DNA from: Roseiarcus sp963780825
GTDB lineage: Bacteria; Pseudomonadota; Alphaproteobacteria; Rhizobiales; Beijerinckiaceae
Assembly: GCA_963780825.1 (NCBI GenBank)
Contig: CAWADL010000008.1
Location: 322,815-386,814, forward strand
Direction of reading: 5' to 3'
DNA length: 64,000 nucleotides
The notes beneath the pieces were generated by a model. The model did no database searches, was not told the DNA's origin, and was given only the letters and a program-made list of their open reading frames with translations. The position numbers and the translations under genes were made by a program. How positions within the stretch are numbered: position 1 is the stretch's first letter; each line of letters opens with the position of its first letter. Below, in pieces: positions 46,701-57,942 of this stretch.

Positions 46701-47936
46701 ATGACGGGGCGGGGCAGCAACTCGGTTCAACTACGACACTACAACGAGCGCGTCGTCCTCAACGCCTTGCGCCGTTTTGGGCAGGCGTCGAAAGCCGAGA
46801 TCGCGCGCTTCGCGAATCTCACGCCGCCCGCGGTCGCGACGATCGTCGAGGCGCTCGAACAAGGCGGTTATGTCAAGGGCGGCGGGCGACGGTTCGGCGG
46901 CAAGGGGCAGCCGTCGGCGATGTATGAGCTGTCGCCGGACGGGGCGTATTCGATCGGGTTGCACTTCGGCCGCCGCGCGCTCGACGCGGTCTTGATTGAT
47001 TTTTGCGGCCAGCCGCAAGCTTATGAGACACACGACCACGACTACCCCGACCCCGTCGTCATTCGGCGAACCGCCAATGCGATCCTGCGGCGGTTCAGGA
47101 AGAGCGTCGGTCAACAAGCGTCGCGGCTGATTGGAGTAGGGGTGTCGGCGCCGTATTTCATCGGTGGTTGGGATCGCGAGCTCGGCTTTCCCCCGGAGAC
47201 CGCCGCGGCCTGGAAGCCGATCGACATCGCCTCGGGCTATTTGGAAACGGGCGGCTTGCCGGTGCAGGTCGAAAATGACGCGTCCTCCGCCGCGATCGCC
47301 GAACTGGTTCAGGGCGTCGGCGCGCGCTATCAGGATTTCCTGCACATTTCCCTGACGACGTTCGTTGGCGCGGGCCTCGTTCTCGACGGCACGCTGCAAA
47401 CCGGACCACACGGCAACACGGCGGCGTTCGGCCCGTTCCCGGTCCCGCCGTCTTCACTCGCGTCCGTGACGAAGCCCTCGGGTCCGTTCGACGTGCTGCT
47501 GCACCGCGCATCGATCTACACCCTGATCAACCACCTGCGGTTCGGCGGTGTCGAGATCAAACGCGTGCGCGATTTGGACCCGCTGCCGCCGCAAGCCGCC
47601 AAGCTCGTCTCGGAATGGCAGGACGATTGCGCGGCGGCGCTGGCCTACGCGATCATCGGGGCGATCGCCATCGTCGACGTCGAGGCGGTCGTCATTGACG
47701 GGCTGCTGCCGCGCGCGTTGTTGCTCGACACGGTGGCGCGGGTCCGCGCACAATTCTCGAGCCTGGCGCCGAGAGGGTTGATTGTTCCGGAGATACTCCC
47801 CGGCTCGCTCGGGCCGCGTGCGTCGGCGATCGGCGCGAGTTTGTTGCCGATCTATTCGATGTTTGGTCCCGACAAGGGCGTGCTGATGAAGAAGGCGAGT
47901 GAGAAGAAGCCGCTGATGGTAGGGTCGATCTTTTAG
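46701..47936 (+). CDS. ROK-family transcriptional regulator
   Basis: 411 residues. A winged HTH at about 12-75 (ERVVLNALRRFGQASKAEIA, NLTPPAVATIVEALEQGGYV) is followed by a sugar-kinase-like ROK domain with GVSAPYFIGG, VENDASSAAIAELVQGVG and the ATPase-like end. The zinc-binding CxCGxxGCxE consensus of many ROK proteins is missing; the region reads NTAAFGPFPVPPSSLASVTK. The start ATG at 46701 follows GAAGG. It probably represses the divergent sugar transporter operon until a sugar binds. Confidence 0.92.
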   Translation: MTGRGSNSVQLRHYNERVVLNALRRFGQASKAEIARFANLTPPAVATIVEALEQGGYVKGGGRRFGGKGQPSAMYELSPDGAYSIGLHFGRRALDAVLIDFCGQPQAYETHDHDYPDPVVIRRTANAILRRFRKSVGQQASRLIGVGVSAPYFIGGWDRELGFPPETAAAWKPIDIASGYLETGGLPVQVENDASSAAIAELVQGVGARYQDFLHISLTTFVGAGLVLDGTLQTGPHGNTAAFGPFPVPPSSLASVTKPSGPFDVLLHRASIYTLINHLRFGGVEIKRVRDLDPLPPQAAKLVSEWQDDCAAALAYAIIGAIAIVDVEAVVIDGLLPRALLLDTVARVRAQFSSLAPRGLIVPEILPGSLGPRASAIGASLLPIYSMFGPDKGVLMKKASEKKPLMVGSIF

Positions 47937-48406
47937 CAGACACCTCTTCGCAGCGCCGTAGCCGCGATCTCCAGTTCCCGCGCCGGGTCCCTGAAGACCG
48001 AAGGGTTCCGTGACGGCGGGCCTTGCGCCGGCGATTGACGGAACGTGCATCGCAGGTTCAAGTCAATAGCGCCGTCGGGCGCCGAGAAACGCGTCGAGTA
48101 TAGCAAAATACCTGCCACATGGTCGAGGCGGACGCGCATATTCTCGTCGACGGCGTGCGGATCGAGCCGGTCCGAATTTCGGAGCGGCGGCTGGTTTTCG
48201 CGCTGTCGGCCGATGCGCCATATTGAGCGAGGGCCATCGCGTCCCAACCTTAAAGAGCGTGCGGGACGCCCGCGGTCCCAGGGGGCGAGGCCGCGGTTTA
48301 CTCATCGCCAAACTTGGGCGATGCTCGGAGTCGTCAAGCGCGGCCCTGGCGTTAGGTCCAGGGAGAGGGGCAGAGAGTTGAGCGTGACAATCCCTTTGCT
48401 TCCCCG
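47937..48406. other. Intergenic region, possible gene remnant
   Basis: 470 bases. The frame at 48120-48227 encodes MVEADAHILVDGVRIEPVRI followed by SERRLVFALSADAPY. This looks like the end of a sugar- or glycosyltransferase-linked domain, but it is only 35 codons and has no ribosome site, so I treat it as a fragment. Nothing else stands out. Confidence 0.35.
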
Positions 48407-50160
48407 ATGACCGACGCGGCGGGAGGACCGACCGCCGGCGGTGGCGCCGCGGACGCGAACGCTCTGCTGCGCGCTTTTAGCGAGGCCTTGCAGCGTGGCG
48501 ACACACAAGCGGCCCTGGAGTCGGCGCGCGACGCCTGCCTCGCCGAGCCCAATCGGGCGGAAGCGCACTACGCCTTCGGTCAGGCGTGGATCGCCGCCGG
48601 AAAGCCCGCGCGCGCCGAGCAGGCTTTTGCGGTGGCGGTGAAGCTGAGGCCTGGTTTCGCCGACGCCTGGGTCAACTACGGATTGGCCCGCTATTCCCAA
48701 GGCGCGATCGGCGACGCCAAGGTCGCGATGGGTCGCGCTCTTCAGGCGCAGCCCGGTCACCCCGCGGCGACCAACAATCTGGCGGCGTTCCTGCGCCTCA
48801 CCGGCGGCTACGAGGCCGCCGAGACGCTGCTGCAGCAGGCGCTTGCGCGCAACCCGCACGACGCCGGCGCCCGGCTGAACCTCGTCGCCGAGAAACTGCA
48901 GGAGGAAGACCCCGCCGGGGCGCTGGCGCTGCTCAACGAAGTTGACCCTCCCGCCGATGATCTGCCCGCGGCGCGCCATTGGCATCTGCAGCGCGCGCTG
49001 GCGCTGCTCGCGCTTCGGCGGCCGGATAAAGCGCGGACCGCACTCGGCGAGTTCGACGCGCTCGGCGCGGCGCCGCCCGAACTTGCGCCGCTGCGGCTCT
49101 GGCGCGACGTGCTGCTCGCCCTTGCCGAGGGGCGCCGGGCCGACGCGTGGGCTTCGGCCGAGGCGATGGAGGCCGCGCTCGCCGACATGGGGCCGAGCGC
49201 CGTGCTCGAACACAAGATCATGGCGCGCTACGACCTCGCCAAATTCTGGTCGGCGCAAGGCGAGGATGCCCGCGCCTTCTCGCAATGGAGCGAAGGCCAT
49301 GCGCTGCTGCGTCCGATCCAGCCATTCTCGCGCGAGGCGACCCAAGCCTATGACGACGCCGCGATCGCGACCTTTACGGCGGAGCGTTTCGCCGACGGTC
49401 CGCGCGCGACAAACATCGATCCGACGCCGGTGTTCATCGTCGGCATGCCGCGCTCGGGCACGACGCTGGCCGAGCAGATCCTCGCCGCGCACGCCGAGGG
49501 CCATGGCGCGGGCGAGCGTTCGGCGCTGGGGCGGCTCGCCTGGCGGCTCGGCGCGGGCGAGACGGCGGAGTCGGTCGCCCGCATCGCCGCGCTGGATCAA
49601 GCGACGCTCGACGCCGAGGCGGAGACTTATTTGCAGGAGCTTCGCGCGCTCGCGCCGGACAAGAGCCGCATCGTCGACAAGATGCCGGGCAACTATCTCT
49701 ATGTCTGGTTGATCGCGCTGTTGTTCCCGAAGGCGAAGATCATCCATTGCGTGCGCGATCCGCGCGACATCGGTTTTTCGATCTTCACCTTCCGGTTTCA
49801 CGGCGAGCACGGCTACGCCCACGATCTCGCCGATCTCGGCTGGATGATCGGCGAGCAGGACGGCTGATGAAGCATTGGAAGACCGTGCTGCCGATCCTGA
49901 CTTTGCGGCTGGACGGTTGGGTGAAGGATTTCGACGCGACGCTCGCGCGCGTGCTCGAACATCTCGATCTGCCGCCGGACCCGAACTGCGCGCGCTTCCA
50001 CGAGGCCGACAGCCGAGTCCGCACGGTGAGCCGCAGCCAGGTGAGACAGCCGGTCAACGCGCGCGGCCTCGGCCGCTGGCGCGCCTACGCCGAGCCGCTC
50101 GCGCCGCTGATCGAGGAGTTGGAGCGGGCCGACGCGCTGGCGGAGTGGCGAGAGGGGTAG
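48407..50160 (+). CDS. TPR-repeat sulfotransferase, one frameshift
   Basis: About 583 residues. Residues 15-330 are tetratricopeptide repeats (AHYAFGQAWIAAGKPARAEQ; AWVNYGLARYSQGAIGDAKV; NNLAAFLRLTGGYEAAETLL). The sulfotransferase domain follows: FIVGMPRSGTTLAEQILAAH is the 5'-phosphosulfate loop, VRDPRDIGFSIF the 3'-phosphate loop. A missing C near 49862 (GACGGCTG) ends the frame early at 49867; the next frame gives MKHWKTVLPILTLRLDGWVK and RTVSRSQVRQPVNARGLGRW, the normal C-terminus. It transfers sulfate from PAPS; the acceptor is unknown. Confidence 0.88.
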
Positions 50161-50173
50161 GGCGGGGGCGGCT

Positions 50174-50983
50174 CTACTCGGACGCCGGCGCGGCTAGCGG
50201 CTTGCAAACGCCCTCACGCAGCAGCGGCGCCAATAGTCGAGCCAGCCGATCGCCCCAGGCCTCGGCGGCCTCCTTCGTCGCGATAAGATCCTGCCGCACC
50301 TCGATCAGCACGTTAGCTAGCCCGTGCGGCTTCGCCACGGCGTCGATCGTGTCGCCTTTCAAGCCGCCGCTGTAAGGCTCGTTGTCGCCGATCTCATGCG
50401 GCGCGAGCCCGTCCCGCTCCAGCGCTTCAAGCAGCGCCCGCGTCAGCCGCGGGTCGTCGTCCCACAGCGCGCCGATCCTCCAGGGCCTCGCCCAGCCGCG
50501 CCAGACCGGCGTGAACGAATGGATCGAGATCAGCGCCGGCGCCGCGCCGCTCGCCAGCATCGCCTCCGTCATTGCTTGCACCGCATCGCGATAGGGCGAC
50601 CAGTAAAGCCGGCGGCGGCGGTCGATTTCGGCTTCGTCGACGCGGGCATTGCCGGGCACGATCGCGCCGTCGGAATAGCGCATCACCAGGGTCGGGTCGT
50701 CGGCGCCGCGGTTGGGGTCGATCAGCAGCCGTGAGAAGGTCGAGAGCAGGGCTGGCGCCTCGAGCCGCGCGGCAAGCCGGCGAGTGAGCCAGGCGGCGCC
50801 AATGTCGTAGGCGATGTGGCGTTCGAGCGCCTCGGCCGAAAGGCCAAGCGTCCCGTAGGCCGGGGGCAGGGCGTTGCGGGCGTGGTCGCAGATGATGAGC
50901 GCGCCGGCGTCGAGCCGGCCGACGATGCGCTCGACCGGTCCGAAATCGTCCTCGACGGCGAAATCCGCGGCGGCGATGTCCAT
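50174..50983 (-). CDS. N-formylglutamate amidohydrolase family protein
   Basis: 269 residues. The zinc-peptidase-like fold shows ALIICDHARNALPPAYGTLG, AYDIGAAWLTRRLAARLEAP, SRLLIDPNRG, LISIHSFTPVWRG and the late LIEVRQDLI. The family includes HutG of histidine breakdown, which releases formate and glutamate, but many members stand alone as here. I start at MDIAAADF (50983). It is divergent from the EamA transporter, 64 bases away. Confidence 0.9.
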   Translation of the reverse strand: MDIAAADFAVEDDFGPVERIVGRLDAGALIICDHARNALPPAYGTLGLSAEALERHIAYDIGAAWLTRRLAARLEAPALLSTFSRLLIDPNRGADDPTLVMRYSDGAIVPGNARVDEAEIDRRRRLYWSPYRDAVQAMTEAMLASGAAPALISIHSFTPVWRGWARPWRIGALWDDDPRLTRALLEALERDGLAPHEIGDNEPYSGGLKGDTIDAVAKPHGLANVLIEVRQDLIATKEAAEAWGDRLARLLAPLLREGVCKPLAAPASE

Positions 50984-51047
50984 AGAGCGAGCCTTGATCG
51001 AGCGTTGCGGCAAGAATATGGACGCAAACGCTTCCTGGAGATTGCAA

Positions 51048-51932
51048 ATGTCGGAAACCGCGCCGCTCGCCGCGCGCCGCGGCGCGGCCGCCTTCGCCGC
51101 GCTCGTCGTCGGCGCCCTGGCGATGGGGCTGTCGCCGATCTTCGTGCGACTTGCCGACGTCGGCCCGTTCACCAGCGCGTTCTGGCGCGTCACGCTGGCC
51201 CTGCCGGTGCTTTACACCTGGATGCGGCTAGCGGAGCGCGAGACGCCGAGGGGGACCCGTTTCGCGGCGCCGACGATCCTGGCCGGCCTCGCCTTCTCGG
51301 GCGACCTGTTGTTCTGGCATTCGGGCATCCTGCGGACGAGCGTCGCCAACGCGACGTTCTTCGCCACGACGGCGCCGATCTGGGTCGTCGCCTTCGGCTG
51401 GATGCTGTTCGGGCGGCGGGCTGAGCGGCGCACGCTTGCCGGGCTCGCGCTGTGCCTTTGCGGCGGCGCGGCGCTGTTGGCGCAGAGCCTGCGGCTGCGC
51501 CCGGAAGGCGCGATCGGCGACGCCTTCGGCCTCGCCACCGGCGTGTTCTTTGGCCTGTATTTCCTCGCGGTGGAGGCGGCGCTACGAAAATCCAACGCGG
51601 CGCGGGTGACCTTCGAGGCCACGCTGATCACGGCGGGCGTCCTGCTTCTCGTCGCCGTCGGCCTGGAGGGCGCCCTGTTGCCGGCGAGTTTTGCCGGCTT
51701 GGCGGCGCTGCTCGGCTTGGCCTGGGTCAGCCACGCCGGCGGCCAAGGCCTGCTCAGCGTGGCGCTCGGCCGCCTGCCGGCGACGTTTTCCTCGCTGGTG
51801 ATATTTCTCGAGGCGGTCGCGGCGGCGGTGTTCGCGGCGCTGTTGCTCGGTGAGCCGATCTCCGCGCTGCAGGCGATCGGCGGGTTGCTGATCATGGCCG
51901 GGATTTATGTGGCAAGGCCGCGCGGGCCGTGA
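51048..51932 (+). CDS. EamA/DMT-family transporter
   Basis: 294 residues with about ten membrane segments in two EamA repeats: first GAAAFAALVVGALAMGLSPI, FVRLADVGPFTSAFWRVTLA; second around GLATGVFFGLYFLAVEAALR and HAGGQGLLSVALGRLPATFS, ending IGGLLIMAGIYVAR. Members export metabolites or drugs; the substrate is not shown. The start at 51048 follows CCTGGAG. Confidence 0.9.
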   Translation: MSETAPLAARRGAAAFAALVVGALAMGLSPIFVRLADVGPFTSAFWRVTLALPVLYTWMRLAERETPRGTRFAAPTILAGLAFSGDLLFWHSGILRTSVANATFFATTAPIWVVAFGWMLFGRRAERRTLAGLALCLCGGAALLAQSLRLRPEGAIGDAFGLATGVFFGLYFLAVEAALRKSNAARVTFEATLITAGVLLLVAVGLEGALLPASFAGLAALLGLAWVSHAGGQGLLSVALGRLPATFSSLVIFLEAVAAAVFAALLLGEPISALQAIGGLLIMAGIYVARPRGP

Positions 51933-51975
51933 GGTCTTCCAAGCCGCCGCATGCGCGTGCTAGGGAGGCGGCGAC

Positions 51976-52052
51976 GCGCCCGTAGCTCAACTGGATAGAG
52001 TATCGGTCTTCGAAACCGAGGGTTGGAGGTTCGAACCCTTCCGGGCGCGCCA
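51976..52052 (+). tRNA. tRNA-Arg (anticodon TCG)
   Basis: Full cloverleaf: acceptor GCGCCCG with CGGGCGC, D arm GCTCAACTGGATAGAGT, anticodon arm TCGGT-CTTCGAA-ACCGA giving anticodon TCG (reads CGA), T arm with GGTTCGAACCC. The terminal GCCA is encoded. 77 bases. Confidence 0.96.
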
Positions 52053-52369
52053 GGATCAGCTGGTTGGTTGAAGCCTCTACAATCAAAATGGTTGGATCGT
52101 GATCGCGCAGGCTCAAGCGCCTCGCGGAGCGTCGGCCTCCAGGCCGATGTAGGGGTTGATCCGTAAGCCGGCCCAACTGCGCCCCAAAAGGTCGGCGTGG
52201 ACGCTGACCCTCCGATATCGTTGTATTAGTTAATATATAGCGATGCGGCATAATCTCCGTTTTGTGACCTGCAGGTGCATAATGTCGCTACGCCGTGTAA
52301 TCGACGCGCGCCGCGTTTGTGCTAGCACCATTTCGTCACGCGTCGCGCGAGCAGGGTTTGAGGGACACT
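52053..52369. other. Region between tRNA-Arg and the CoxL-like gene
   Basis: 317 bases. They hold the family D repeat and an AT-rich stretch (GTATTAGTTAATATATAG near 52222) that probably belongs to the promoter of the following gene. There is no integrase gene and no visible duplicated tRNA end. Confidence 0.5.
52125..52214. repeat. Family D palindromic repeat, copy 1
   Basis: 90 bases from CGGAGCGTCGGCCTCCAGGC to GTCGGCGTGGACGCTGACCC then TCCG, with imperfectly complementary arms and the shared centre GTAAGCCGG. The nearly identical copy is at 63055-63144. It lies 72 bases after tRNA-Arg. Confidence 0.88.
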
Positions 52370-54662
52370 ATGAAGCCGATGAAGTTTGGCGTCGGGCAGC
52401 CGGTCAAGCGGGTTGAGGACGCGAAATTCATAACCGGAAGAGGCCGGTATACCGCCGACGTCTTTCCTCCCAACTGCCTCGCGGCGGGGTTTTTACGCTC
52501 CCCGCATGCCCATGCCCGATTCGCGATCGGCGATCTCGCCGAGGTCCGGTCCATGCCGGGGGTGAAGCTGGTTTTGACCGCCGACGATCTCGGTCACCTC
52601 GGCCCGATGCCGTGCTTGGCCCCGATGGGGAACAGCGACGGCACCGATATGGAGGTGCCGCGCTATCCGGTGTTGGCCGAAGTCCATGGTCCGGCACGTC
52701 GGCGACGCCATCGTGATGATCGTGGCCGAGACGGCCGAGCAAGTTCGCGACGCGATCGAAGCGACGCCGATCGATTTTGAAATTCTGTCGGCCGTCGTCG
52801 ACATGCGCGCGGCGCTCACCGAGGGGGCGGTTGCGGTCTGGCCAGGCGCCGGCGGCAATCTCGCCTACGACAACGCCATCGGCGACAAGGCGGCGGCGGA
52901 CGCCGTGTTCGCCAAAGCCGCCCACGTGGTCTCGTTGACAGTCGACAACACGCGTTTGGTTGCAAACTACATGGAGCCGCGCGCGGCCTTCGCTGAGATT
53001 GACGAGCAGGGACGATACGTCCTCACAACCAGCAGTCAGGGCGTGCACGGACTGCGAGACTCGCTGGCCAACTCGATCATGAAGGCGCCGCCCGAACAGA
53101 TCCGCCTGATCACGCCGGACGTCGGCGGCGGTTTTGGCACCAAGGCGATGATGTATCGCGAATACCCGCTGCTGCTCGAAGCCGCGAAGCGCGTGGCGCA
53201 GCCGGTCGGCTGGGTTGCGGATCGCACCGAGCATTTTCTCGGCGATGCTCAGGGCCGCGACAATCACACGACCGCCGAGATGGCCTTGGACGCGGACGGA
53301 CGCTTCCTGGCGATGCGGGTCGACATACTGGGAAGCCTCGGCGCGTACCTCTCGCAATTCGGGCCGTTCATCCCCTGGTTGGGCGCGACGATGGCGACCG
53401 GCGCCTACGACATTCCGGTTGTCTACGCGCGCTGCCGCGGCGTCTACACGCACACGGTTCCCGTCGACGCCTATCGAGGCGCTGGACGACCGGAGGCCGC
53501 CTATGTGCTCGAGCGGTTGGTCGACAATTGCGCTCGACAGCTTGGCCTGAAACCGGATGCGCTCAGGGCGCTGAACTTCATTCCCGCGGCCAAGATGCCG
53601 TACAAGACCGTGACGGATCGCACCTACGATGTCGGCGACTTCGAAGGCGCGATGCGGCGAGCGCTCGAAAAAGCCGACGCCGCCGGATTTGAATCCCGCG
53701 CCGCGGACGCGCAAAAGCGCGGCAAGCTGAGGGGTCTGGGTTTCGCGAGCTACATCGAATGCACCGCGTGGGGCGAGGGCGAGGACGGCATCGTTAGACT
53801 GGAGCCGGACGGGACCTTCACCATTCTGGTTGGCACCCAATCCAACGGCCAAGGCCACGCCACCGCCTACGCCCAAACCGCGTCGCAGTATTTTGACGTT
53901 CCGCTCGACAGGATTGTCGTGGTGCAAGGCGACACCGACTTGGTGAAGACCGGCAATGGCACCGGCGGCTCGCGGTCGATTCCCGTTGGCTCGGTGATGG
54001 TGTCGGGCGCGTCGGTAAAACTCGTCGAGCAACTCAAATCGCTGGCGAGCGAGAAGCTCGAAGCCGCCGTCGCCGACCTCGAAGTCGCGGACGGCGCCAT
54101 CCGGATCAGCGGGACCGACAGGTCGATCAACTATGCCGATCTGGCGGCGCTCCCGAACGCCACTTTGGAGATACGAACCGGGCGCGACGAGTACGTGCCG
54201 GCCAGCGCCACCTATCCGAACGGCACGCATGTTTGTGAGTTGGAGATCGATCCGGAGACCGGCGTCACGAAGATCGAACGCTACGCGATCTGTGACGATT
54301 TCGGCATGACCATGAACCCGATGCTGCTGGCGGGTCAGGTGCATGGAGGCGTGGCGCAAGGCATCGGCCAGGCCATGCTAGAAAACACGGTCTATTCGGA
54401 AGACGGCCAACTGCTCACCGCGACGCTGATGGATTATTGCCTGCCCCGCGCGGCTGATATGCCGACGATTGAGTTCGAGACCCGCAATATTGCCTCGACC
54501 ACCAATCCGCTTGGGTTGAAAGGGGCGGGAGAAGCCGGGACGATTGGTTCATGCCCAGCGGTAATGAACGCGGTTGTCGATGCCCTCTATCGAGCGCGAG
54601 GCGTCACGCATTTCGATATGCCGGCGACGCCATCGCGAATTGCTGCTGTTTTGAATGGTTGA
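52370..54662 (+). CDS. Molybdopterin-binding large subunit (xanthine dehydrogenase/CoxL-like), one frameshift
   Basis: About 763 residues of the molybdenum hydroxylase large subunit. It starts MKPMKFGVGQPVKRVEDAKF, with RYTADVFPPNCLAAGFLRSP. One extra base near 52692 shifts the frame, after which MVRHVGDAIVMIVAE continues. Cofactor motifs: GGGFGTKAMMYREYPLL near residue 255, VDAYRGAGRPEAAYVLERLV near 367, GTQSNGQGHATAYAQTASQY near 490, GLKGAGEAGTIGS near 720 with the catalytic Glu. The AYRGAGRPE loop differs from the AYxCSFR of true CO dehydrogenase. No small subunit precedes it. Confidence 0.9.
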
Positions 54663-54984
54663 TGGTTAATAACGGAACGGGAGGCGATCCCGCCCGCTGC
54701 AGTCCTTTACCCGACTCTGCCAATCATTCCCGCCGTCGCGGGAATGATACAGTTTTGCGTTGCCTTCAACGTTGAGATGACCTGGCGCCGATTGACAAAT
54801 ATCGCGACGCCACAGCCCTCTAGCCCTTGACCGCGCCCGCGCAACCCTTCAGAGTTGGAATAATTCCAAAGAGCGATCAACGCTCTTGGGGGCTTGCTGA
54901 AATCAAGCCCGGGTGGTCCGCGCGAGCCATATGGGTTCGTCGACCGCAAAACCCTTGAGGAAGCCCAAGTGATCGGGGGAAACG
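54663..54984. other. Intergenic region before the S-L-M operon
   Basis: 322 bases. Apart from the hairpin at 54723-54748 I see no gene. The later part (CCAAAGAGCGATCAACGCTC) contains a small dyad GAGCG-ATCAA-CGCTC that might be regulatory. Confidence 0.45.
54723..54748 (+). terminator. Hairpin after the first CoxL-like gene
   Basis: Perfect 11-base stem ATCATTCCCGC-CGTC-GCGGGAATGAT followed by ACAGTTTTGC, 60 bases past the stop. It could be an intrinsic terminator or a solitary REP. Confidence 0.5.
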
Positions 54985-55479
<495 letters not shown>

Positions 55480-55565
55480 TCATCCCATCAATCATGAGCA
55501 GCGGCTCGGCTTGGTTACGCGTAATCGGCGCGGCAAGTCCCGAGCTGAGCCGCAAGGAGGAACCC

Positions 55566-57933
55566 ATGAGTGCAACCGGCATCGGCGCATCCGTCCGCCG
55601 CAAGGAAGATTTCCGCTTCATCACCGGCAAGGGCCATTACACCGACGACATCAATCGCCCGGGCCAGGCCTACGCCTATTTCGTCCGTTCGCCGCACGCC
55701 CATGCGAAGATCAACGGCATCGACAAGGCCGCGGCCGAGGCGTCGCCGGGCGTGATCGCCGTCTTCACCGGCGACGACATCGCGGCCGACAAGATCGGCG
55801 GGCTGATCTGCGGCTGGATGATCCATTCGAAGGACGGCTCGCCCATGAAGGCCGGCCCGCATCCGGCGCTGGCGCAGGGCAAGGTGCGCTATGTCGGCGA
55901 CCATGTCGCGGTGGTGATCGCGGAGACCTATGCGCAGGCCCGCGACGCCGGCGAAAAGATCGAAGGTCGATTACGACGTGCTGCCGGCGGTGGTCGATAC
56001 GGCCAGCGCCCGCACGGTCGGCGGCGAGCCGGTGCACGAGGTCGCGCCCGACAATACCGTGTTCGAATGGCACCTCGGCAACAAGGACGAGACCGAAGCG
56101 GCCTTCGCCAAGGCCGCCCACGTCACCAAGCTCGACATCGTCAACAACCGTCTGATCCCGAACGCCATGGAGCCGCGCGCCGCGGTCGGCGACTACGACG
56201 AGGGCTCCGAAAGCTTCACGCTCTACACCACCAGCCAGAACCCGCATGTCGCGCGGCTCGTGCTCTCCGCCTTCAACGGCATCGCGCCGGAGAACAAGCT
56301 GCGCGTGATCGCGCCGGATGTCGGCGGCGGCTTCGGCTCGAAGATCTTCATCTACGCCGAGGAGACCGTCTGCGTCTGGGCCGCCAAGAAGGTGCGTCGG
56401 CCGGTCAAGTGGAACAGCGACCGCACCGAGGCCTTCCTGTCGGATGCGCATGGCCGCGACCACGTCACCCACGCCGAACTCGCCACCGACGCCAACGGCA
56501 AGATGATCGGGCTTGCGGGTGCACACGCACCGCCAATCTCGGCGCCTATCTCTCGACCTTCTCGTCGTCGGTGCCGACCTATCTCTACGCGCCGCTGCTG
56601 TCGGGCCAGTACAACATCCCGGCGATCTACTGCGAGGTCGACGCCGTCTACACCAACACCGCGCCGGTCGACGCCTATCGCGGCGCCGGCCGGCCCGGAG
56701 GCGACCTTCGTGATCGAGCGCATCGTCGAGGTCGCGGCGCGCGAACTCGGGCTCGATCCGGCCGAGTTCCGCCGCAAGAATTTCGTCACCAGCTACCCGC
56801 ACCAGACGCCGGTCATCATGTGCTACGACGCCGGCAACTACGGCGCCTCGCTCGACAAGGCGCTGGAGCTGATCGACTACAAGGGCTTTCCGGCCCGCAA
56901 GGCGGAAGCCCAGCGGCGCGGCCGGCTGCGCGGCATCGGCTTCTCGGCCTATATCGAGGCCTGCGGCATCGCGCCCTCGGCCGCGGTCGGCTCGCTCGGC
57001 GCCGGCGTCGGACTTTGGGAATCGGCCGAGGTGCGGGTCAACCCGGTCGGCACCGTCGAGGTGCTGACCGGCTCGCACAGCCACGGCCAGGGCCACGAGA
57101 CGACCTTCGCCCAGCTCGTCTCCGAGCGTCTCGGCATCCCGATCGACAACGTCACGATCGTCCACGGCGACACCGACAAGGTGCAGATGGGCATGGGCAC
57201 CTACGGCTCGCGCTCCGGCGCGGTCGGCATGTCGGCCATCGTCAAGGCGCTCGACAAGGTCGAGGCCAAGGCCAAGAAGGTGGCGGGCTACGTGCTCGAA
57301 GCGTCGCCCGACGACATCGAGTTCAAGGACGGCAAGTTCACCGTCAAGGGCACCGACAACGGTCGATTTCGGCTCGGTCGCGCTGCAGGCCTATGTGGCG
57401 CACAAGTTCAGCGGGCAGGAGCTCGAGCCGGGGCTGAAGGAAGGCGCGTTCTACGATCCGACCAACTTCACCTTCCCGGCCGGCGTTCACATCTGCGAAT
57501 GCGAGATCGATCCCGAAACGGGCGTGACGCGGATCGAGCGCTGGGTGGCGGTCGACGATTTCGGCATCATCATCAATCCGATGATCGTCGAGGGCCAGGT
57601 GCATGGCGGCATCGCCCAGGGCATCGGCCAGGCGCTGCTCGAAGGCACGGTCTACGACAGCGACGGCCAGCTCGTGACGGCGAGCTACATGGATTACTGC
57701 ATGCCGCGCGCCTACGACTTCCCGTCTTTGGTTGTCGAGACGACCGAGACGCGCTGCCCGTCGAACCCGCTCGGCATCAAGGGTGCGGCGAGGCCGGCGC
57801 CATCGCGGCGCCGCCGGCCGTGATCAACGCCATCACGGACGCGCTCGGCCACGAGAACATCGCCATGCCGGCGACGCCGCTGAAAGTCTGGCGGGCCGTG
57901 CAGGAAGCGCAGCCCCGCATGGCGGCCGAATAG
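55566..57933 (+). CDS. Molybdopterin-binding large subunit (CoxL-like), six indels
   Basis: About 789 residues. MSATGIGASVRRKEDFRFIT starts after AAGGAGGAACCC. Motifs across the frames: GGGFGSKIFIYAEETVCVWA, VDAYRGAGRP, GSHSHGQGHETTFAQLVSER and GDTDKVQMGMGTYGSRSGAV. Indels fall near 55970, 56515, 56528, 56697 and 57360 (+1 each) and near 57782 (-1), which matches the net +1 length. The active-site loop is AYRGAGRPE as in the first copy, so it is a form II-type hydroxylase. It forms the main enzyme with the S and M subunits. Confidence 0.92.
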
Positions 57934-57942
57934 GAGAGCCCG

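Noticed and set aside
47933..48247. 104-codon minus-strand frame after the ROK gene
   Set aside because: It has no ribosome site, no recognisable content and unnatural composition; the opposite strand holds at best a gene remnant.
51976..52214. Genomic island attachment site at tRNA-Arg
   Set aside because: No integrase gene and no direct repeat of the tRNA 3' end could be found in the window.
51892..52251. Minus-strand frame containing PEGFEPPTLGFEDRYS
   Set aside because: This is the well-known spurious translation of the complement of tRNA-Arg; the region is tRNA and repeat DNA.
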